A stretch of DNA of 64,000 bases from DAOULT01 sp964646625. Its GTDB lineage: Bacteria; Chloroflexota; Anaerolineae; CAZYHC01. The notes beneath the pieces were generated by a model. It saw only the letters and a program-made list of their open reading frames with translations, did no database searches and was not told the origin of the DNA. The DNA is taken from contig CAZYHC010000003.1 in NCBI GenBank assembly GCA_964646625.1, positions 62,001-126,000 of the forward strand, written 5' to 3'. Each line of letters begins with the position of its first letter. Positions within the stretch are counted from its first letter, which is position 1. The translations under genes were made by a program, and so were the position numbers. Shown here one piece after another: positions 9,936-17,683 of this stretch.

Positions 9936-11476
9936 CTCATCAGGTACCTCAGGATAAGCTGGTGGGTAGCCTGCTCGATGGGCGCAAGGTCGTCGGTAAA
10001 AACTACGGTGGAAGCCTTCACCTCCTGGATGCGATCCACCGAGCGGTGGGCCACATCCAACAGCAGGGGGTCGTTCATCAAAGCCACGTTCGCCTCGAAA
10101 TTTTCGGCCTTTGTTGGCTTTTGAGTGGCTACTACCAGGCTATTGGCCAGCTCGCTGCCGTAGTCGAAAGGATCGATGACGTAGACACTGGGAAACACAT
10201 CCCGCATCGTGCCAGATATGATCCGGACCAGACTATAATCCCAATCCGTGCGCCCCACGTTGACCGCCACCACCCCCTCGTCAGTCAGATGTTCGCGCAC
10301 CAGGCTGAAGAATTCCCGCGTGGTCAGGTGGAAGGGGATGTAGGGCGGGCGATAGGCATCGATGACTACCACGTCGTATTTTTTGTGGCTGTGGGCCAGA
10401 AAATAACGACCATCCTGGGCCACAGCGTTCAGGTTGGGCTCGTTCATGGCGAAAAAGCGGCGGCCCACCTCCATGATCTCGGGATCGATTTCTACTCCAT
10501 CGATGGGGATGGAGCCATATACCACTGTATATTGCCTGGCGATAGTGCCTGCGGCCAGACCGATCAAACACAGGCTGTCCACCTGCTCGGCAGTGTGAGG
10601 TGGAGAGTTGAAAAAAGGGGCCACCAGAAAATAATCCCACGTGCTGGCGGTCAAGACCTGTTGGGGGTTATAGGCAGAGTGGATGCCCTCGCCCTCGTTG
10701 AGGTAAAGGAAGAACCAGCCCTCTTCCTGCACTACCTGGATGTAGTTATAGGCCGACTCAATCTCGTAGACCATGCCCGGCAGAGGTTTAATAGCGCCGC
10801 CGGGCCAGAGCAGAGTCAGGAAAATGATAACCACGATCATCAAAGCATACAACCATATCCAGTAGTCACGACTTAAGTGGCGACCACGCGCCCGCGCCAG
10901 GCCAACGATAGAGATAGCCAGAAGCACCAGGGAAAACAGGATAAAAGTGCGTTTGGTGCCGATGTTGGGGATGAGAACCAGGACCGGAGCGAAAGTGCCG
11001 ATGATGCTGCCCAGAGTAGAAAGAGCGTAGATGCCACCGGCCACGTTGCCCGCCGAATGCACGTTACGCACCGCCAGCCGAATGGCGAAAGGAGAAACAC
11101 AACCCAGCAAAGTGACAGGCACCGAGAGCAGCAAGACCACGGCCAGAAAAGAGCTCAACAGCAGCCCCAGATTGTACCCAACAAAGCTCAGGCCGGAATA
11201 ACGCAGCACCGGCTGGGCGATGAAGGGCACCAGACCAATGGCGAAGCCTGCCCAGGCCGTGAGCTGATAGAGGGTGCGCTCACGAGGAGAACGGTCGGCC
11301 AGCCGCCCCCCCAGAAAGTAACCAATGGTCAGGTAGATCAGCATCAGCCCGATAAGCACCGACCAGATGAGCAGCGAAGTGCCAAAGTGAGGGGCCAGCA
11401 GCCGCGAAGCGCTCATTTCCACCGCCATAACGGTCATGCCGCTGACGAAAACGACCAGAAGCAAAAAGGCTCTCAC
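9932..11476 (-). CDS. Fused MFS-type membrane / spermidine-synthase-like protein
   Basis: The N-terminal ~215 residues carry about seven transmembrane helices, beginning MRAFLLLVVFVSGMTVMAVE, with the loop GYFLGGRLADRSP. The C-terminal ~290 residues form a SAM-dependent Rossmann domain like spermidine synthase (LIGLAAGTIARQ, VEIDPEIMEVGR, YDVVVIDAYRPPYIPFHL). Such fusions are common in Chloroflexota and their substrate is unknown. The usual aspartates of aminopropyltransferases are only partly evident, so true spermidine synthesis is doubtful. The start is GTG preceded by a purine-rich ribosome site. A promoter is visible at 11610-11638. Confidence 0.82.
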   Translation of the reverse strand: MRAFLLLVVFVSGMTVMAVEMSASRLLAPHFGTSLLIWSVLIGLMLIYLTIGYFLGGRLADRSPRERTLYQLTAWAGFAIGLVPFIAQPVLRYSGLSFVGYNLGLLLSSFLAVVLLLSVPVTLLGCVSPFAIRLAVRNVHSAGNVAGGIYALSTLGSIIGTFAPVLVLIPNIGTKRTFILFSLVLLAISIVGLARARGRHLSRDYWIWLYALMIVVIIFLTLLWPGGAIKPLPGMVYEIESAYNYIQVVQEEGWFFLYLNEGEGIHSAYNPQQVLTASTWDYFLVAPFFNSPPHTAEQVDSLCLIGLAAGTIARQYTVVYGSIPIDGVEIDPEIMEVGRRFFAMNEPNLNAVAQDGRYFLAHSHKKYDVVVIDAYRPPYIPFHLTTREFFSLVREHLTDEGVVAVNVGRTDWDYSLVRIISGTMRDVFPSVYVIDPFDYGSELANSLVVATQKPTKAENFEANVALMNDPLLLDVAHRSVDRIQEVKASTVVFTDDLAPIEQATHQLILRYLMR

Positions 11477-11609
11477 GCTCTTCCTCGATCTCCTTTCTAG
11501 CAGCAGGTCTCTGCCGCGAGCAGCAACACGAATGCCCCAAATCTGGCTTGAGTTCCATTCATTCCATTCGCCACCTGCGCGTCATTCTCGTTGCCCGTCT
11601 GTGCTGCTC

Positions 11610-11638
11610 ATTATACTTTATTTGCTTGCGGCTGGCAA
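11610..11638 (-). promoter_or_regulatory. Sigma70-type promoter for the MFS/spermidine-synthase operon
   Basis: Reading the minus strand, TTGCCA is followed by a 17-bp spacer and TATAAT. The predicted start lies about 130 bp upstream of the GTG of the fused MFS gene. It is back to back with the promoter of the selenolipoprotein gene. Confidence 0.6.
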
Positions 11639-11645
11639 CCCAAAC

Positions 11646-11674
11646 TTGACGGAAATCGCGTTAGCGTGTATGAT
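11646..11674 (+). promoter_or_regulatory. Sigma70-type promoter for the selenolipoprotein gene
   Basis: TTGACG, a 17-bp spacer and TATGAT precede the ATG at 11737 by about 60 bp. With 11610-11638 it forms a compact divergent promoter region. The 11477-11736 intergenic stretch holds nothing else I can identify. Confidence 0.6.
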
Positions 11675-11736
11675 GTATCTAATTCGGACCACCGAAGAAC
11701 AACAACTAAAGAACACCAACGAAAGAGAAAGTGTAC

Positions 11737-12264
11737 ATGAGACGAGCCTTCCTGATCGTCTGTCTTTTAACGATGGGCCTTACGGCCTGTAGCAAAGAAG
11801 TAAGCAACTCCCAGTCGGTCGGTGAGCCGCCCGCCACCATTGTGGTCAAGGCTTCGGCCTCACCGACTTTCTCCCCGACCTGGACGCCGACCGCAAAACC
11901 CTCGTCAACGGCGACGACTACCCTTACACCAACCGCAAATCCTCTCCCCACAGTGAGGAGCGCACCCACTCGCCATTCGCCAACGCTGACCCTGCTCTAT
12001 TTCTACGCCGACTGGTGACCGTACTGCCTCAAGATGAACCCCATCGTGGATGGGTTAGAGGAATCGTATAAGGGCAAGATCGAAGTCAGGTGGCTGAACG
12101 TGGCAGAACCGGCCTCAGAAGAAGCAGCCCTAAAGTACGGGGTGCGCGCTATCCCCTTTTTCCTGCTGGTGGATGGCTCGGGTACACCACAGGCGCAGTG
12201 GGTTGGAGTGGTATCGCAGCGCGTGTTCGAAGACACTTTTGATCGCTTGCTGGCAGAAAGATAG
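11737..12264 (+). CDS. Thioredoxin-like lipoprotein with in-frame UGA (candidate selenoprotein)
   Basis: The reading frame is continuous from the ATG at 11737 to TAG at 12262 except for one TGA at 12016-12018 (codon 94). Translating that codon as Sec gives YFYADW-U-PYC, so it replaces exactly the first Cys of the thioredoxin CxxC motif. Residues 1-20 form a lipoprotein signal with lipobox LTAC. A Thr/Pro-rich linker covers about residues 30-80, followed by a thioredoxin fold with the cis-Pro motif VRAIPFFLLVDGSG. The hairpin at 12037-12056 fits a bacterial SECIS. The expected role is an extracytoplasmic thiol/selenol oxidoreductase tethered to the membrane. The same window holds a formate dehydrogenase with a Sec codon, so UGA recoding is likely available. 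The alternative is a nonsense-mutated pseudogene, but both halves look conserved and the stop falls on the catalytic residue. Confidence 0.8.
12037..12056 (+). promoter_or_regulatory. SECIS-like hairpin of the selenolipoprotein
   Basis: The arms AACCCCATC (12037-12045) and GATGGGTT (12049-12056) pair with one bulged C and enclose a GTG loop. The loop starts 27 nt after the UGA and begins with G. Both features lie within the published bacterial SECIS range as I recall it (16-37 nt from UGA, G among the first loop bases). CCTC (12026-12029) and GAGG (12058-12061) can extend the lower stem. Confidence 0.55.
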
Positions 12265-12288
12265 CTGGCAGACTTCCACCAGACTCTA

Positions 12289-12321
12289 AACAAGCCGCCC
12301 TGGCCGGTGGGGCGGCTTGTT
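12289..12321 (+). terminator. Rho-independent-like hairpin after the selenolipoprotein gene
   Basis: The perfect 12-bp arms AACAAGCCGCCC and GGGCGGCTTGTT enclose a loop of about 9 nt. It lies 25 bp after the TAG stop. The U-tract is short because the T residues are mainly in the stem end. Confidence 0.65.
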
Positions 12322-12350
12322 GTTACTCCCTGGCTATTGGTTATGTAACC

Positions 12351-12379
12351 TTGACAGAAAAGAGGCGAAAGAATATAAT
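12351..12379 (+). promoter_or_regulatory. Consensus sigma70 promoter for peptide deformylase
   Basis: TTGACA, exactly 17 bp, then TATAAT is a full consensus. It lies 101 bp upstream of the deformylase ATG. GGAGG at about 12470 is the ribosome site. Confidence 0.75.
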
Positions 12380-12479
12380 GAAGAGGCGAGAAATGAGAGA
12401 AGAGATAAAGGGAAGAGATGCCTACCTCCCACTTATCAGGTAGTAATTTCGCTCATTCGCGATTCGGTTTGGAGGTTTT

Positions 12480-13031
12480 ATGTCCACGCGTTCCATCGTA
12501 CGAGCTGATAATCCACAGTTGCGGAAGAAGTCGAGGAAGATCAAGCGTTTTGGCGAATCTCTACAGGCTTTAATTGACGCTATGCTGGAGACCATGCACG
12601 CTAACAACGGTCTGGGGCTGGCTGCCCCTCAGATCGGCGTGCGACAGCGGGTCATCGTGATTCAGATGCCTGAGAATCCTGAGAATGAGGAAGACCCCCA
12701 GAGCGGCAAGCTATATGTCCTCTGTAACCCGGAGATCGTGCGCTCACACGGCGAAGAAGAGGCGGAAGAAGGCTGCCTCTCGGTGCCGGGCTACTATGGC
12801 CTGGTGAAACGGGCCACGACGGTAACTGTCAAGGGTCGCGACATCAATGGCAAGGAAGTACGTCTTAAAGCTGAAGGGCTGCTGGCTCGTGCCTTCCAAC
12901 ACGAGATAGATCATCTAAACGGGACCCTCTTCATCGACAGAGTGGAGAGCCCCGATAAGCTACATTTCGTCGAACCGGGCGGCGCACCGGGCAGCGTACA
13001 AGAGGCTGGTCCAGAAGAGACGATGGGGTGA
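12480..13031 (+). CDS. def: Peptide deformylase
   Basis: This 183-residue metalloenzyme removes the N-formyl group from nascent proteins. All three signatures are present: GLGLAAPQIG near residue 45, EGCLSVP near 97 (the metal-binding Cys) and QHEIDHLNG near 140 (two metal-binding His and the catalytic Glu). The C-terminal tail after residue 160 is Glu/Gly/Pro-rich and not part of the core. It has its own consensus promoter and a GGAGG site 5 bp upstream of the ATG. Confidence 0.95.
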   Translation: MSTRSIVRADNPQLRKKSRKIKRFGESLQALIDAMLETMHANNGLGLAAPQIGVRQRVIVIQMPENPENEEDPQSGKLYVLCNPEIVRSHGEEEAEEGCLSVPGYYGLVKRATTVTVKGRDINGKEVRLKAEGLLARAFQHEIDHLNGTLFIDRVESPDKLHFVEPGGAPGSVQEAGPEETMG

Positions 13032-13100
13032 CAGCCTCCCCGCCCGAGGCCGCCAGGTTTATGTTAACTTTAAAATTTAGCTGCGATTGCCCTAAAGGGG

Positions 13101-13129
13101 TTGACAAATTTCGGGATTCGTGGTAATAT
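13101..13129 (+). promoter_or_regulatory. Promoter of the arsR gene
   Basis: TTGACA, a 17-bp spacer and TAATAT precede the ArsR start by 41 bp. The -10 overlaps a palindrome at 13127-13142, as expected for an autorepressed arsR promoter. Confidence 0.7.
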
Positions 13130-13142
13130 ATAGACGTATATA
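13127..13142 (+). promoter_or_regulatory. Putative ArsR operator
   Basis: A perfect 6-bp palindrome, TATATA-GACG-TATATA, overlaps the -10 box and transcription start region of arsR. ArsR-family repressors bind such AT-rich dyads. That this repressor binds here is inferred from position. Confidence 0.5.
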
Positions 13143-13169
13143 AATCCTTCTATTTGACCGGGACAGGCG

Positions 13170-13460
13170 ATGACCATCAATTGCGTCGATTTCTGCAAGG
13201 CCCTGGGCGATGAGACCAGGCAAAAGATATTGCAGATGCTCCGCGAAGAGGAGATGTGCGTCAGCGACATCGTGGAAGCCTTTGAGATGTCGCAGCCGAC
13301 CATCTCCCATCATCTGGGCATCCTGAAAAACCTGGGATTGGTGCACGCTCGCAAAGAGGGCAAACAAATCTACTACTCTATCAACCAGGAGAACGTGACA
13401 GAGTGCTGCGGCATGTTGATGGCCAGGTTCAGCCCTCAGTTTTGCCAGGAGCAATTGTAG
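13170..13460 (+). CDS. arsR: ArsR-family metalloregulator
   Basis: This 96-residue winged-helix repressor has the recognition region CVSDIVEAFEMSQPTISHHLGILKNLGLV at about residues 31-59 and the beta-wing ARKEGKQIYYSI. Candidate As(III) ligands are the Cys in MCVSD, the N-terminal Cys pair NCVDFC and the C-terminal ECC. The exact sensor set cannot be fixed from sequence alone. It lies 132 bp upstream of arsM, with a promoter and dyad operator just in front. It probably derepresses itself and arsM when arsenite binds. Confidence 0.88.
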   Translation: MTINCVDFCKALGDETRQKILQMLREEEMCVSDIVEAFEMSQPTISHHLGILKNLGLVHARKEGKQIYYSINQENVTECCGMLMARFSPQFCQEQL

Positions 13461-13592
13461 GCTCTCTTTTTTTGAACAGACGCATAGAGATATTTAAATA
13501 GGTAAATGTATGAGAAGTGGAAAGAACGTCGGATTACAGGATACATTCCTGCCGTCCGTGTTTAGAATAAAAAATGCAGGAGGTTGTAGAAA

Positions 13593-14465
13593 ATGAGCGT
13601 CGATGAGAAGAAGATCAAAGAGGGTGTGCGTCAGCGTTATGGGGGCATCGCCGAGCGTTATGGACAGGCGGCCAGACCGGCCAGTTGCTGCCCTGCCCCG
13701 GCGGGCTCTGGCTGCTGTGGCCCCCAAGCGGTCACGGTGGAATCCAACGCCGAGCGGCTATACTCTGCCGAAGAAGTGGCCGAACTGCCGGACAGCGTGA
13801 CGAACTTCTCCCTGGGCTGCGGCAACCCCACCGCCCTGGCCGCGCTTCGGCCCGGCGAGGTGGTGCTCGATCTGGGGTCAGGCGGCGGACTGGACTGCTT
13901 CCTGGCCGCCAGGAACGTGGGGCCTACGGGCCGCGTCATCGGCCTGGACATGACGCCACAGATGATCGACCTGGCCCGTCGGAATGCGGCCAGGATCGGG
14001 GCCGACAACGTGGAGTTTCGCCTGGGCGAGATGGAAGATATGCCCGTAGAAGATGGCACGGTGGACGTGATCATCTCTAATTGTGTCATCAACCTTTCGC
14101 CGGACAAGGGCCGCGTCTTCTCCGAAGCCTACCGCGTTTTGAAGCCCGGCGGTCGGCTGACCGTATCTGACATCGTGCTCGACGGGCAGTTGCCGCCGGT
14201 GGTGGCCCAAAACATCGCGGCCTGGGCAGCCTGTATAGCCGGCGCCTGGCAGGAAGCGGATTACCTGGAGGAGATCAGGCGGGCCGGCTTTGTCGATGTC
14301 GAAGTCACCGGCCGTACCTACGCCGACCTGGAAACTTTCGCTGATTCACCGGACGCCCAGGAACTCGTCCAGGACCTCACCCGGCATACGTCTCTGGAAG
14401 ACCTGAAGAAGAGCTTGTCCAAAAAGGTGGTCAGCATCGAGGTCGCGGCTCGCAAACCGGCGTAG
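13593..14465 (+). CDS. arsM: Arsenite S-adenosylmethyltransferase
   Basis: This 290-residue enzyme uses SAM to methylate trivalent arsenic to volatile or less harmful forms. The SAM-binding motif VLDLGSGGGLDCF is near residue 91. The three Cys that bind As(III) in this family map to C76 (SLGCGNP), C164 (ISNCVINL) and C214 (AACIAGA). An N-terminal Cys-rich segment with CC pairs at 32-33 and 41-42 is typical of bacterial ArsM. It is preceded by AGGAGG and follows arsR on the same strand. Confidence 0.93.
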   Translation: MSVDEKKIKEGVRQRYGGIAERYGQAARPASCCPAPAGSGCCGPQAVTVESNAERLYSAEEVAELPDSVTNFSLGCGNPTALAALRPGEVVLDLGSGGGLDCFLAARNVGPTGRVIGLDMTPQMIDLARRNAARIGADNVEFRLGEMEDMPVEDGTVDVIISNCVINLSPDKGRVFSEAYRVLKPGGRLTVSDIVLDGQLPPVVAQNIAAWAACIAGAWQEADYLEEIRRAGFVDVEVTGRTYADLETFADSPDAQELVQDLTRHTSLEDLKKSLSKKVVSIEVAARKPA

Positions 14466-14495
14466 GAGAAACCCGCTCAAAGCCCCAGAAAGCAT

Positions 14496-14539
14496 GGAGA
14501 GCGCCTGGATCCCTGGCCCGTGCTCCAGCGCCGCTCTCC
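14496..14539 (+). terminator. Hairpin after arsM
   Basis: The 8-bp arms GGAGAGCG and CGCTCTCC flank a 28-nt loop, 30 bp after the arsM stop. There is no U-tract, so it is a weak terminator candidate. Confidence 0.35.
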
Positions 14540-14613
14540 GCGCCAAAACCGCTTCATATCAGAGATTTGCGTAATTGCTCAAAAAATGGTAAACTAAATC
14601 TAGAGGTGAGCAG

Positions 14614-14976
14614 ATGAAACCGAAGGTTAATGATACCACTTTCGGCTCGATCACCATCGAAGGCCACGAGATTCAAAATGACGTGATCGTGCGATTGAGC
14701 GGGGCGGTGAAAAAACGGAAGAAAAAGCTATCTAAAAAGGTTTATGGCTCATCTCACACCATTTCTTTGGACGAAATCAAGCACGTCTACGAAGAAGGGG
14801 CTGAGTTGCTCATCATCGGCACGGGGCAATACGATAGCGTGCGGCTCTCGGACGAGGCCAGGCAATACCTCCAGAAACGTGGTTGTAAAACGAAGGCGCT
14901 TTCAACCCCGGAGGCCATCCAAGCCTGGAACAAAGCCAGAGGTAAGGTCATTGGGCTTTTTCACGTGACCTGTTGA
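14614..14976 (+). CDS. Mth938-like domain protein
   Basis: This 120-residue protein matches the Mth938/NDUFAF3 fold: an early beta strand (FGSITIEGHEIQNDVIV), the core ELLIIGTGQYDSVRLSDEARQYLQ and the end VIGLFHVTC. Bacterial members are small single-domain proteins of unclear function. A GAGGTGA ribosome site precedes the ATG. It stands 33 bp before the first thymidylate-kinase-like gene and may be cotranscribed with it. A weak promoter-like TTGCGT-N17-TAAACT lies upstream. Confidence 0.75.
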   Translation: MKPKVNDTTFGSITIEGHEIQNDVIVRLSGAVKKRKKKLSKKVYGSSHTISLDEIKHVYEEGAELLIIGTGQYDSVRLSDEARQYLQKRGCKTKALSTPEAIQAWNKARGKVIGLFHVTC

Positions 14977-15009
14977 GCCGCGTCGTTCAGCCCAGGGAGG
15001 GGGGATATC

Positions 15010-15771
15010 ATGGCTAAATTACCGGACGGACGGGCCCTACCGGGCAAGCTCTTCATTGTAGAGGGTATCGATGGCTCCGGCAAGAGCACTCAATTGGATC
15101 TGCTGCGCAAATGGCTTGTCGGGCAGGGCTATTGTGTGGCCTTCAGCGAATGGAACTCGTCGCCGCTGGTGGGCCAGACCACGCGGCGGGGCAAAAAGAA
15201 AAAGCTGCTGTCCCCTACTTCCTTCAGTTTGATCCACGCCGCCGATTTTGCCGACCGCATGGAACGCCAGATGTTACCGGCCCTCAAGGCCGGAGCCATC
15301 GTGCTGGCCGACCGCTACATTTACACGGCCTTCGCCCGCGACGTGGCCCGCGGCGTGCATCCCGAGTGGGTGCGGCAGGTCTACGCCTTCGCCATCCAGC
15401 CCACCGTAGCCTTTTATTTCCGGGTGCCGTTGAAGGAATCGCTCAAGCGTATCCTGGCCGGACGACCGCAGCTCAAATACTACGAAGCCGGGCTGGACGC
15501 CGGCTTGAGCGACGATTCAAATGAGAGCTTCGCTCTTTTCCAGGGTCGTATTCTGGAAGAGTATGACCAGATGGTCGAGGAATTTGGCCTGACGGTCATC
15601 GATGCCAAGCTGCCCCTGGTAGAGCAACAGGAGATAGTGCGGGAGATAATCATCCCCCATCTGAGCGGGATTCTGCGGGTCGAGCCTAGCGCCTGGCGGG
15701 AGGTACTGACCTCCGAAACCCTTTATGGCCGCTACATCGACGAAGTTCTGCCCCGAAAGGACGAGACATGA
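15010..15771 (+). CDS. Thymidylate-kinase-like P-loop kinase 1
   Basis: This 253-residue NMP-kinase fold protein has Walker A EGIDGSGKST with Lys25, and the DRYIY motif (VLADRYIYTAFARDVARGV) near residue 100. The usual TREPG segment of dTMP kinases is replaced by EWNSSPLVGQTTRRGKKKK, so the substrate pocket differs. PPK2 polyphosphate kinases share this fold, and two PPK2 genes lie next door. I infer a nucleotide- or polyphosphate-linked kinase rather than the housekeeping tmk. It overlaps the next gene by 4 bp. Confidence 0.75.
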   Translation: MAKLPDGRALPGKLFIVEGIDGSGKSTQLDLLRKWLVGQGYCVAFSEWNSSPLVGQTTRRGKKKKLLSPTSFSLIHAADFADRMERQMLPALKAGAIVLADRYIYTAFARDVARGVHPEWVRQVYAFAIQPTVAFYFRVPLKESLKRILAGRPQLKYYEAGLDAGLSDDSNESFALFQGRILEEYDQMVEEFGLTVIDAKLPLVEQQEIVREIIIPHLSGILRVEPSAWREVLTSETLYGRYIDEVLPRKDET

Positions 15772-16568
15772 CTCAAGTACGTTTCTATAGTCACGAACTG
15801 CCTGGCTTTGAAAAGGAGAGTCTGCCGGGCCACCTGATCGTGTTGGAGGGCACCGACGGGGTGGGACGTTCCACCCAGATTGCCCTGCTGCGAGAATGGC
15901 TGGAATCCAGCGGTTATGCAGTGGCCGCCACCGGCCTGAAACGCTCCAAACTGGCCGGTAAGGGTATTAAGGCCGCCATGGAAGGCCACACCCTGAGCGA
16001 CATCACCATGAACCTTTTCTACGCCACCGATCTCGTTGATCGGCTGGAACGGGACATCATCCCTGCTCTGCGGGCTGGTTTCGTGGTACTGACTGATCGC
16101 TACATTTACTCCATCATCTGTCGAGCCGTGGTGCGGGGTGTGGACCCCAACTGGATCCGCAATGTCTTCGGTTTCGCCCTGGTGCCGGACGTGGTCTTCT
16201 ACCTTCAGGCTGATCTGGCTCACCTGGTCCCTCGGGTGCTGAACGTCCGGGGCTTCGGTTACTGGGAGTCGGGCATGGATTTCCTGCCCCACCGGGACTA
16301 TTACGAAAGTTACATCGACTACCAGGGTCGTCTTCTGGCCCAGTTTGATGCTATGGCCGAAGAATTCAATTTTCATCGCATCGATGCTACCCAGAACATC
16401 CGCCAGGTTTTTCAGACTCTTCAAACAGAGATCAAGGAGCTGATCAAGGACACGAAGCCCGCCGCCCTGCCAGTAGAAGAGAAGGGGAAGAAAGAGGAGA
16501 AAAAAGAGGAAGAGGAAGAAAAAACCGGCAAGAAGCAGGAGGAAAATAAAAAGAAGAAGAAAAAGTGA
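15768..16568 (+). CDS. Thymidylate-kinase-like protein 2 with Arg P-loop and Lys/Glu tail
   Basis: This 266-residue protein is a paralogue of the previous gene and is translationally coupled to it. Its P-loop reads EGTDGVGRST, so Arg34 replaces the normally essential Walker A Lys. The VLTDRYIYSIICRAVVRGV segment is kept. From about residue 220 a low-complexity tail of Lys and Glu runs to a terminal six-Lys block. Such acidic/lysine-rich tails resemble PASK motifs, which bind or are modified by polyphosphate in eukaryotes. It may be a non-catalytic or altered subunit that pairs with kinase 1. Confidence 0.72.
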   Translation: MTQVRFYSHELPGFEKESLPGHLIVLEGTDGVGRSTQIALLREWLESSGYAVAATGLKRSKLAGKGIKAAMEGHTLSDITMNLFYATDLVDRLERDIIPALRAGFVVLTDRYIYSIICRAVVRGVDPNWIRNVFGFALVPDVVFYLQADLAHLVPRVLNVRGFGYWESGMDFLPHRDYYESYIDYQGRLLAQFDAMAEEFNFHRIDATQNIRQVFQTLQTEIKELIKDTKPAALPVEEKGKKEEKKEEEEEKTGKKQEENKKKKKK

Positions 16569-16573
16569 GCAAA

Positions 16574-16602
16574 AGCCCCCAGCAAGAGATCATCTGGGGG
16601 CT
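16574..16602. terminator. Bidirectional terminator of the polyphosphate locus
   Basis: The perfect 9-bp arms AGCCCCCAG and CTGGGGGCT enclose an 11-nt loop between two convergent transcription units. On the minus strand the stem is followed by TTTT, so it should stop the PPK2 operon. It also lies 5 bp after the stop of kinase-like protein 2. Confidence 0.75.
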
Positions 16603-16616
16603 AATATAGGTTAGAG

Positions 16617-16700
16617 CTATTTCTTCTTCTTTTTTGATTGTTTTGGCTTCTTGCCCTTATTCTTTTTCTGTCCTTTATCTTGATCTTTCTTTTTGGCCAT
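16617..16700 (-). CDS. 27-residue lysine-rich peptide
   Basis: A short frame runs from ATG (16698-16700) to TAG (16617-16619). It encodes 27 residues, 15 of them Lys, starting MAKKKDQDKG and ending in five Lys. A purine-rich AAGGA ribosome site lies about 9 bp upstream of the ATG. It is 60 bp downstream of the PPK2 gene whose own C-terminus is also poly-basic, and it ends just before the terminator, so it looks like the last gene of that operon. It may bind polyphosphate electrostatically or be a polyphosphate modification target. That role is inferred. Confidence 0.55.
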   Translation of the reverse strand: MAKKKDQDKGQKKNKGKKPKQSKKKKK

Positions 16701-16760
16701 CGGATTAATCCTTTCTGCTACCTGTTGAATATTCCTGACACCAATTTGCCGATCTGCGTT

Positions 16761-17540
16761 TTATTTTTCCTTTTTCTTCCCTCCTTTCTTATTGCCCTGC
16801 TTCTTTTTCCTCCTGGGCAGTTCTACGTCAACCGGCCCAAGCTCATGGCTGAGAACCTCGACCATCGTTTTGAGAACTCTCACCCGTGACCAGTACTTGT
16901 CGTTGCCCTCGATGATGGTCCAGGGAGCAGTCAAAGTGCTGGTTTTCAGCAGCATGTCCTCTACCGCTTCGAGGTATTGATCCCACTTCTCGCGGTTGCG
17001 CCAATCCTCGTCGGTCAGTTTCCAGGCTTTGTAAGGGGTCTGCTCTCGCTGCTGGAAGCGTCGCAGTTGTTCATCCCGGCCGATGTGGATCCAGAATTTG
17101 ACCAGAATGGTGCCAAAATCGACCAGTTGGCGCTCGAAGTGATTGATCTCTCGATAGGCCCGTTTCCATTCTTCTTCGGTGCAGAAGCCTTCAACGCGTT
17201 CTACCATCACCCGCCCATACCAACTGCGGTCGAAGATGGCGATCTGGCCCCGTTCCGGCAGCCGCCGCCAGAAACGCCACATGTAATGATGCGTCTTATC
17301 GTCGCCCTGGGGAGCGGCGATAGGATAGACCACGTACCCCCGCGGGTCCAGCTTCTCGGTCAGGCGTTTGATGGTCCCTCCCTTACCTCCAGCATCCCAG
17401 CCCTCGAAAACGATGACCGCCGGCCGTTTCTGCACGTAAACCTGATAACCCAAAGTGTGCAACTGCACCTGACAGTTGATCAGGTCTCGCGTGTATTCTT
17501 CTTTGGTCAGTTTCTTGCTCAGGTCGATGGTCTCCAGCAT
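16761..17540 (-). CDS. ppk2: Polyphosphate kinase 2 family protein, copy 1
   Basis: This 259-residue kinase transfers phosphate between polyphosphate and nucleotides. Walker A is GWDAGGKGG (Lys53), Walker B is IAIFDRSWYGR near residue 123, and the lid segment is EQLRRFQQRE. I chose the ATG at 17540 (MLETIDLSKK) because it aligns with the start of copy 2 and has a G-rich ribosome site. An upstream in-frame ATG at 17621 would add 27 unconserved residues. The C-terminus is strongly basic (RRKKKQGNKKGGKKKEK), an addition absent from copy 2. It is followed by the lysine-rich peptide gene. Confidence 0.92.
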   Translation of the reverse strand: MLETIDLSKKLTKEEYTRDLINCQVQLHTLGYQVYVQKRPAVIVFEGWDAGGKGGTIKRLTEKLDPRGYVVYPIAAPQGDDKTHHYMWRFWRRLPERGQIAIFDRSWYGRVMVERVEGFCTEEEWKRAYREINHFERQLVDFGTILVKFWIHIGRDEQLRRFQQREQTPYKAWKLTDEDWRNREKWDQYLEAVEDMLLKTSTLTAPWTIIEGNDKYWSRVRVLKTMVEVLSHELGPVDVELPRRKKKQGNKKGGKKKEK

Positions 17541-17572
17541 GATTTTTTGCCCCCTTATCTTATGATGGATTC

Positions 17573-17640
17573 GTAGTGGCGACTTCAACAACGAACGTTC
17601 GCTGTTCTTCCGCTTCAACAACGACTAAAGTCGTTACTAC
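17573..17640. repeat. Compound palindromic repeat between the PPK2 genes
   Basis: The outer 13-bp arms (17573-17585 and 17628-17640) pair with two mismatches. An inner palindromic core contains ACGAACGTTCG. The same core occurs at the centre of the repeat at 56699-56741, so this is a dispersed element. It could fold in the RNA between the two PPK2 genes. Confidence 0.6.
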
Positions 17641-17683
17641 AAGCCATCAAAATCTGTGTGATGGAGAGCTATGTTCTCCGGGG

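Noticed and set aside
13625..13740. Cys-rich N-terminus of ArsM as a possible separate metallothionein-like peptide
   Set aside because: It is continuous with ArsM and such CC pairs are usual at bacterial ArsM N-termini.
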